Part shown: positions 57,409-64,000 of the stretch, in pieces
Position numbering within the stretch: the stretch's first letter is position 1
Layout of the letters: every line of letters begins with the position of its first letter
Assembly (NCBI GenBank): GCA_022695795.1
Contig: MU404119.1
Span: forward strand, 186,001-250,000
DNA length: 64,000 nucleotides
Reading direction: 5' to 3'
Source of the DNA: Biscogniauxia marginata
Lineage: Eukaryota > Ascomycota > Sordariomycetes > Xylariales > Xylariaceae
Translations under genes and position numbers: made by a program
The notes under the pieces: model-generated
The model's database searches: none
The model's input: the letters and a program-made list of their open reading frames with translations, nothing else
Told to the model about the DNA's origin: nothing

Positions 57409-60400
57409 ATGGAGAACGAACCACCCACCGAAGGCGGCCGCCGGCGCGACCGCATCATGGGGAAGCTGTTTGGCCAGAGTGCCATCTCCCGGGATAGGAA
57501 AATGACCAACGAGGAGAGCGCCAACGAGATCTCTGACTTCCTCGGCACCTCCAATAGGCTGCACATCACTAACCCTCCCCCGAGACCTCCCCCTTTCCAG
57601 AACACCGGCCCGCCCTCCCTCGCCCTCGACACCTCCAAGGCGAGCCGCTATCCGAAGGCCTCAAATGTCGACGGTGCCTCCCGTACACGCTCGCACAGCC
57701 CGCCCCGCCCGCGGAAGAAAGGACGGACAGTTCGCTTCGCCGAAACCTATCCCGAGGTCATTGGCGAGGGCGGAGACGAGTGCGAGACGGCCGTTACGGA
57801 GATCGGCAAGAGGAAGAGATCAAAATCCGTCCCCGCCCCGATACCACCCACTAGAGAGGGGCACCAATATGCAAGACAAGTGGGCGCATATCAGGAGACC
57901 CGGAAGGGTGACGACGGGTTTGTGCCTGGTCCCATCCGGAGGTCGCAGACCGACCTCGCCTCCATGGCCGCAGACGGACTGCCGGCGGTTCGCACCCCTC
58001 CTGAGCCCCCTAAACCCCAACCCCGTGCCTTTCCTGCCGGTGAAACCTCCCGGTCCCGTTTTCTGGATATCAATCCCAACAAAGATGAGAACCGCCGTTC
58101 CTTCATCGAGATCCAGCAGCAAGAGCAACGACAGGCAGAGGGCAGGGTGCTTGCTGAGGCGGTCAGGTCTGCCAGCATGAGTTCTCAACAAGAATGGGAC
58201 GACCCTTGCTCTTCCCCGGAATCAGTCCGAGAGACGCCCCCGAGCCGAAGAGAAGCACCTCGAATGGATGACTCTACATTGGCAAGAGCCCAATCCGGCC
58301 GATCACCGCCGTCACTAGAAGAGTCGGTCTCTTCGATGCTGCGAACTCAGTCCACGAGGTCCCCCATGAGCACGAGATCGCTTCATTCGACTTCCTCCGT
58401 ACAATCTTCTACGGTACTTAATCCCTTGACGAAATCGCCTTTACCACCTCCTCCCCAGGGTGGATCTCCCAAGCGAACGCCATTGACTAAATCACCTCTT
58501 CCCCCGCTTCCAACTCAAGACATACTGCCTGATTTTGGTCCCGACCAGGCCAGGTCCCAGCCTCCGGGGTCGCCTGACGACTTGCATGTCGTCACGAGCT
58601 TTAACAATGGAAGTCCCTCATCTACGTACTCATACTCGGCTCGTACGAATTCTGATTTTTCCCACAAACAAACCCCAGTTACCCAAGCTCCTGCAGCGCG
58701 AGGATTTTCCCCTTCTTCTTCGCCCGAGAAAACGAGTCGGAATCTGAACGAGGTTATGGCAACGCCCGAGGACGATTCTTTAGAGATCTTCAACTTACGG
58801 ACAAAGCACTTGTACGAACTGTTCCGTCTCTATACAGAACAGCTAAAACCGCTAGATACTTGCCGACCTGATGACCTTTGCCGAGCTTCTCTCTGGTGGT
58901 TTTTGAAAGGAAGGAAGTCTTTGGAGCTAGCCATCAGGAACCGTCCGGCCAACCCCGACGACACACAACATCTTATAGCGCGCTATCAAGCTTACACCGA
59001 TCTAGCCAAGAGCTGGTGGCTGACGGAGGAGGCTCTCCCCGAGATCGCCCAGGGAAAGTTTAGTCCAGTGGACGGGGATCTAGGTGAGATCAGACAGACG
59101 CTAGTATCCAACCTAAAGAAGTTATCTGGATCCATGAAGAGGAATGGATTCCTACCACCCGAGGAACCGTTTCTTCCCCAGACTATGGATAAGTCTATTT
59201 GGATCGAGTATCCATCCCTGAGTCAGGACATCATTGCGCTCCTCAACGGAGTGTGGGGTTCGTCGCTGGCCGCCGTTAAGCAGCCAACCCGCACCATGGG
59301 AGCACTTGAGGCTCTCCCCATCGGTGACACTGCTAAAAACTTCAACTATTCCCGCATTACAGCTCTTGTTTGCCTCATGGAGCAGGGCGAGGACTCTACG
59401 CGGACCTACTTTCCCTGCGTCCTGTCGGTTGTTCGACCACAGACTGATCCAAACCTAAACTTTGTCATCGCAAGCCAGAACGGTTCTGTCTCGTTACGGA
59501 TACAGTCAGACAAGAATGCCGGTCCATCTTGGAAAGATGTGAGGTGGCGACCGGAGGCTTCGTCGCTAGAGGTAAAGATGCCGAGGGGCTTCATGCTCGA
59601 GGTCGAGTGTTCGCAACAGGATTACCGGATGCTGTGGAGCATCTACGATTTCGCAAGCAAGGTCCAGGGTTATTTATATCCCCGAAAGGACGAAGTTGTC
59701 ACCAATGTTGTTTCGCTCAAGGGGTTCCATTATTTCGATTCCAACCCCCAAGGCAGAAATTTCCCCAAGGATGCTGTTGGACAGTGTCAGCTGGGCTTGT
59801 TTGAGAAGCTCCTAAAGGAAAACAGCCCGACCGGACAAAGAACATTCCATCGTGGATTCCGACTTGCTGTTGTTACCGGGCCGAGAATACGGACACTTAG
59901 CGGCGTCTCTCATATCTTTGCCCCGCAGTTGCCCGTTCAGTTCGCTCTCTTACGTGGTGACCAGCGATCTCCTCTCCTCCAGTTGGATTTCAATGATGGA
60001 AAAGAGAAGGGGCGCATGGTATTGTCATTCAACGACGATAAGGAGCGCGAGAAGATGTTAAGGTTAATTAGTGGTACCTACATCCGCCATGACGAGGAGG
60101 TCATTGCCGAAGTCCCGCTGGAGGGTATGAATATGGCGGAACTTTCTGATACGAAGAACGGACTTCCGGCGGTACAGCGACTGCCTTGGCAACGGGCGCG
60201 TGTCATAAATGAGAAGAGCCTAGACGCCCCGCCGACAGTATTAGCAGAGAAGCTCAGAGTCGAGGTCGATTCGATGGACAAGAGTGGTGTTGGCGTTGTC
60301 AGCACCCTCGCGGACCGAATCAACGTTGCCCCTGGAGAGTTGAGGCTTAGGCTGGGGACTCGTGATATTCTTACGTTGCAAGTACTGCGACAGCCCCAAC

Positions 60401-61073
60401 AGGATATGACGGCCTCTATACTAGAGACCCTCGTGCCTAGGGACACGGCTCGAGAGTTTTCTAGTCTACAAGGCACGGTTCAACGCAGCCAGACTGTCCG
60501 TACCTACCGATTCCCGAGTTTTAGGGATCTCCACGCCTTTCAAGCCGGAATCACGGGATATAAGGTGCTATTCGATGGAATTGCTTCTAGTCTCAACATT
60601 TCCCGACGCAGGATGGTTGTCCCAATCCATAAGAAATGGGAGGCTGGGACGACACGTGTCCAGGTGGTCCAGCAGGAGAAGACAGTGCAAATGCTAGCAT
60701 TCTTTGAGGACTGGCATCATGGTCAATGTATGGGCTTTGTACTCAAGGGCACAGATGTATTCGAATCCTTCAGCCGGAACGGGAAGGCGGGATTGAAATT
60801 AGCAGATGCTAAGTTCCCGCTCCCGAAGGTTCCGGCTGAAGGGGATCCCAAGTCCGATGACGCAGCCTTCCTCTGCCTAGACATGCCTGAATTCGCAGGG
60901 GAACATGACGACATAACTATCATCTTTGATGACAAGCTTGGTGCGTAAGACCCCGTTCATACTTACTTTGGGTTAGAAGTTTGAATGCTAACAAGAAGAA
61001 AACAGAGAGGGATCAGCTCTGCTCGATCCTGCCGGCTCCAGTTAAAGGAGCAAGGATAAGTAGGAGCAAGTGA
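57409..61073 (+). CDS. Large conserved fungal protein of unknown function, probable terminal intron
   Basis: The first exon is open from 57409 to the in-frame stop at 60948 (1,179 aa if unspliced). A 65-nt intron, 60941-61005 (donor GTGCGT, branch GCTAAC, acceptor AACAG), joins 57409-60940 to 61006-61073. It replaces the last two residues with ERDQLCSILPAPVKGARISR and a short tail (1,199 aa). I favour this spliced form. Residues 1-450 are Pro/Ser/Arg-rich and look disordered, with repeated LTKSPLPP motifs. From about 455 on the protein is folded: a helical part (LRTKHLYELFRLYTEQLKPLD) is followed by several beta-rich stretches that could be PH-like barrels. There is no signal peptide, membrane segment or catalytic motif. 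The family seems restricted to filamentous ascomycetes. I assign no function. Confidence 0.75.
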
Positions 61074-61842
61074 AGGGTGGGCGTATGAAATGGAAAAAGA
61101 AAAAAATAGGAGTCGTAAAAAGTCTACGAAGGACTTTGTAGCATTGCATATGTACAAGCTTTATGTCAAGATACCCCCTGGATTACTGGAGTGGGGATGG
61201 GCATTTTCATAGCGGTCGATGGGGGAAAAGGTTATGGCTACACGCTAGCAAATGAAACAACCAACGGGAAGAGAGCCTCTGGAGATGGCTATCTACCTAG
61301 ATATCAAAGCAGGGCTAAACCAACTCGGATGCTTGATAAATTTTGAGTTTCTTAGAAGAACTCGGGGCATCATCATCAAGCCTACTTTAGGTAGGGAAAT
61401 TATTTAGTCCCCCTTTTATAGAAAAAGCAAGGGATTGTGTATAGCATAGATAGCCAGCATGGCATTGGCGGGGAGAAGATTCGAAATAGTAGAGCTTGTC
61501 ATGCTGCGGCTTAAAAAGAAGAAAACAAACCCTATCAACTACCAACATGATAGATAGGAGCTAATGTTGGTTGAAGAACGTTATAGAAAATTTTTTTTAT
61601 TTACAAAAAACTACATGTAGCTTCGCTAGGCGTGTGTTAGTTTGAGAAGAGGGGAGATAAAATAAAGAGGAAGAGCAAAAGGGGGAAGCATCAAAGCATC
61701 AGCTTATGTCTGATGCTTTTTGTTTCTGGAAACTTTTTTTTCTTTTGTATCGGAGGAGAGAGAATATGTAGGGAAAGGAAAGGGAGAAGACGTGTGTAAC
61801 TTACAAACTAGTTTTACTTTGTCGTAGGTTGTTGAAGTGCAT

Positions 61843-61863
61843 TGTGTGTGTGTGTGTGTGTGT
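61843..61863. repeat. GT dinucleotide repeat
   Basis: About ten TG units, 770 nt after the large protein gene. Confidence 0.85.
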
Positions 61864-62833
61864 AGAGACAGATCGGTTTAAGTTGGGCTGGCACACACCT
61901 GGGTAGATGTTATGGGTATCGCCTATTATTTATTCATGTATACCTAGGTACATATAATATATTAATATCACCTATCGTGTTTTAAAAAAAATTTTGGGGG
62001 GGAGGGGTTTAAGTTTTTGTTTTTCTTTTGCCAATTTAAGGATAATGATGACGATGAGGAGGAGAATGATGGCACTAGTTAGTGAGGTATGTACTACTAT
62101 GTTGTGTAGAAGTTAACAGGAGAAGCCTCTGTTTTAACGTGACTAATCCGTCCATCTGCATCCATCTGCAAGGTGTCATCACCTAGTTAGGTAAGTAAAT
62201 AAGTCGTTTTATGAAACGCAAGAGAAGCAAAATGCTGATTAGGTGAGAAGCCCCGAGTCATCGTGTTGGCGATATAATAATGCCAAGTGCCTAGTCAGTG
62301 GAAAGAGACGATTGTAAGAAGAGGCCGCCCGAAGGCAAGACGTGTCACGCATAGGTACAACTTAGTTGTATATCGGGGATGGAGCCGGCTATATAGTAGC
62401 CTTAAGGCTCGAGTAGCCAATGATCCCAAATCATTCAGTTGGCTAACTTAGCTCGTCTGCCAGTTGGTTCAGGAGCACACCGGGTCAGGGGCTGAGAGCC
62501 GTCTGCAAATGGATATTGAAGAATGTTCGGTGAAGTCGGGGTCCTGATCGCAGATAAGTAGACTCTATCGTTGCAGCCGCGCCACCGAGGTAAGAACGCG
62601 GTGATATGAACCCACATCCCCCCGGGTTAATCTCACTAAAGACTTCTTCTAGTCTATGGCGGGACATACAAGGTCGAGTTCGCGATAACTAATAATTCTC
62701 GTAGGCTCTCATCCCCTTACCGCTGTCCAGAGCTTCGGGGCTCATCCCCCGGGCGCCTCAGTCCAGTACTCTCTGAATCGGATCGGCTGGTGGGCTTCGA
62801 AATCGCATTGAACTACATACACCATGATGCACT

Positions 62834-63449
62834 TTGCCGGCAGGACCTTTCTCCAGATACATAAATCCCCGGGTAGCTGCAGCCGAAGTCATGCCAGATG
62901 TAACCTCGGTTGCCAGGCCCATTTCCGCGCCCCGTCAACTCCGACTTATCGGCGAGAGAGAGACTAGGCTTTATAGCCATACTCTCTACCTCGTGGATAC
63001 TAAGGAGTCGTACAGCGAAAAGAATCACATTGTGGGCGGCGTCGAGTTAGTTACTGTCGGGGGTCGACCGAAGACACGCGCACGAGGTTTAAGACGGAAT
63101 CGAGCAACTGTGAGAGTCTAAAAGAGGGCGTTTCCGCTCAAATCGACCTCCAAGGTCATCCGGGAGGCCGTCGAAATGGCTCCTTCTCTCTTAAACCCCA
63201 TCCATTACTTGTATTATCGATACCAGTGTCGACGACACTTACATGATCCAGATGGAGAAGCACGGAGCAAAGGTAGCTCACGAAGCGACTTTGACACAGG
63301 CTCTCGCTGGGGTTGGCCCTTTCTGGATTCACTGGTCAGGTATGTCTTGGAGAAGGAAGGGATGGAAATCCCAGGAAGAGTTACTTTTGACTAGGCTACT
63401 CATATTTGGACGGCGCCACATCGGATTTGGTTGCTCAGTGGAAGAATGA
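62834..63449 (+). pseudogene. Coding-like fragments, possible relic
   Basis: Two open pieces lie in the same frame, 62834-63121 and 63176-63394, separated by one stop and 18 codons (KRAFPLKSTSKVIREAVE reads through the gap). A third piece in another frame, 63243-63449, looks more protein-like (EKHGAKVAHEATLTQALAGV). This would fit a decayed gene with a stop and a frameshift, but I recognise no family. Confidence 0.2.
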
Positions 63450-64000
63450 ACCGAGCGACTAGTACTAACAATGGAGCTACTCGATAGCCGAGCTGTCGTC
63501 GGAACGCAGTCTAACGTACGCAAAAGACTGCTTTCCTTGCGTAGCCGGTATGACCAAAAGCTCGCGCAGGAAGTAGTCTGGACGAGTAGGTACGTGGCTG
63601 GCATATGGAAAGGGGGTCTAGCATGAGGTTCCCTTGCGGTATCAGGGATATATACTTGGACTTCGCTCCCAAGAGGACCATCTGGACCACCTGGCGGCGT
63701 TAGAAATCTCCAGCTGCGTACGTCGCCCCGTCCTGGAGCTGGGTCAATCGCAAGTCGACTACGTTTATGGGCGATATGCACCCCACCGACACGGGCTTCG
63801 ATGATTTTCCATGCGAATCACACATCGAGCCCTCCCAGTGTCCGTACAGGAGTAGTTGGCGCTGTCGTCCCTCTTTTCTCTGCTGATGGTATCATGTTCG
63901 AGTGGAGAATGGCGCAGGGCCTGGTACTATTAAAAGAAGGAGGGGCCATAGTTTGCTAGGTAATGTAAACCTTGATTGGTACGTTCCATCCCCAAATCAG

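Larger units (their letters stand above)
61074..64000. other. Right-hand end, no recognised gene
   Basis: The segment 61.1-62.4 kb is AT-rich with homopolymers. From 62.4 kb the base composition is more balanced. Coding-like pieces at 62834-63450 (plus) and 63329-63781 (minus) overlap or break one another, and none gives a known family. A gene may continue beyond the window on either strand. Confidence 0.45.

Overview
The window looks like nuclear DNA of a filamentous ascomycete, most likely a Sordariomycete. The evidence is short GT-AG introns (about 50-150 nt) with CTAAC-type branch sites, fungal-only protein families (DUF3602, a BAH-PHD protein like EPR-1, a CreB-type deubiquitinase, a fungal F-box protein), secreted plant-cell-wall hydrolases, and intergenic DNA full of TAGGTA/TACCTA tracts. 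I lean towards a Xylariales-like genome, but the sequence does not prove it. There is no sign of bacterial operons, CRISPR, rRNA or an intact transposon, and I found no convincing tRNA.

Layout. 0.3-8.1 kb: a hemicellulose-related block. A secreted Zn-cysteine glycosidase of the GH127/DUF1680 type (seven exons, minus) and a secreted GH10 endo-xylanase (three exons, minus) flank a small DUF3602 gene (plus). 10.3-12.4 kb: ATG22, the vacuolar amino-acid exporter, with a 6-nt microexon. 13.2-14.9 kb: an F-box protein (minus). 14.9-19.5 kb: a low-complexity, gene-poor stretch with long homopurine and homopyrimidine tracts. 19.5-20.9 kb: a BAH/PHD chromatin reader. 21.9-23.7 kb: F-actin capping protein beta. 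23.7-32.6 kb: a 9-kb gene desert with a probable gene relic near 30.7 kb. 32.7-41.9 kb: an atypical extended SDR, an unrecognised conserved protein, the mitochondrial phosphate carrier (minus) and a two-CBS-domain protein. 41.9-45.9 kb: another gene-poor stretch. 45.9-52.2 kb: a CreB-type ubiquitin protease, a four-exon YOS1 gene (minus) and ALG12. 57.4-61.1 kb: a large single-copy-type protein of about 1,199 residues. The last 3 kb holds no gene I can name.

How the genes fit together. Most are unrelated housekeeping genes: autophagy and vacuole (ATG22), actin (CAP2), mitochondrial phosphate import, early secretory traffic (YOS1) and N-glycan assembly (ALG12). The only local theme is plant-polysaccharide use: GH127 and GH10 lie close together, and CreB is known in Aspergillus to control carbon catabolite repression of such enzymes, although it lies 38 kb away here. 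I see no biosynthetic gene cluster or defence island. The most informative results are structural: two microexons (6 and 14 nt), a complete YOS1 gene assembled from four exons of 28-111 nt, a probable terminal intron in the large protein gene, and several long stop-free coding-like fragments in the intergenic regions that may be decayed genes.
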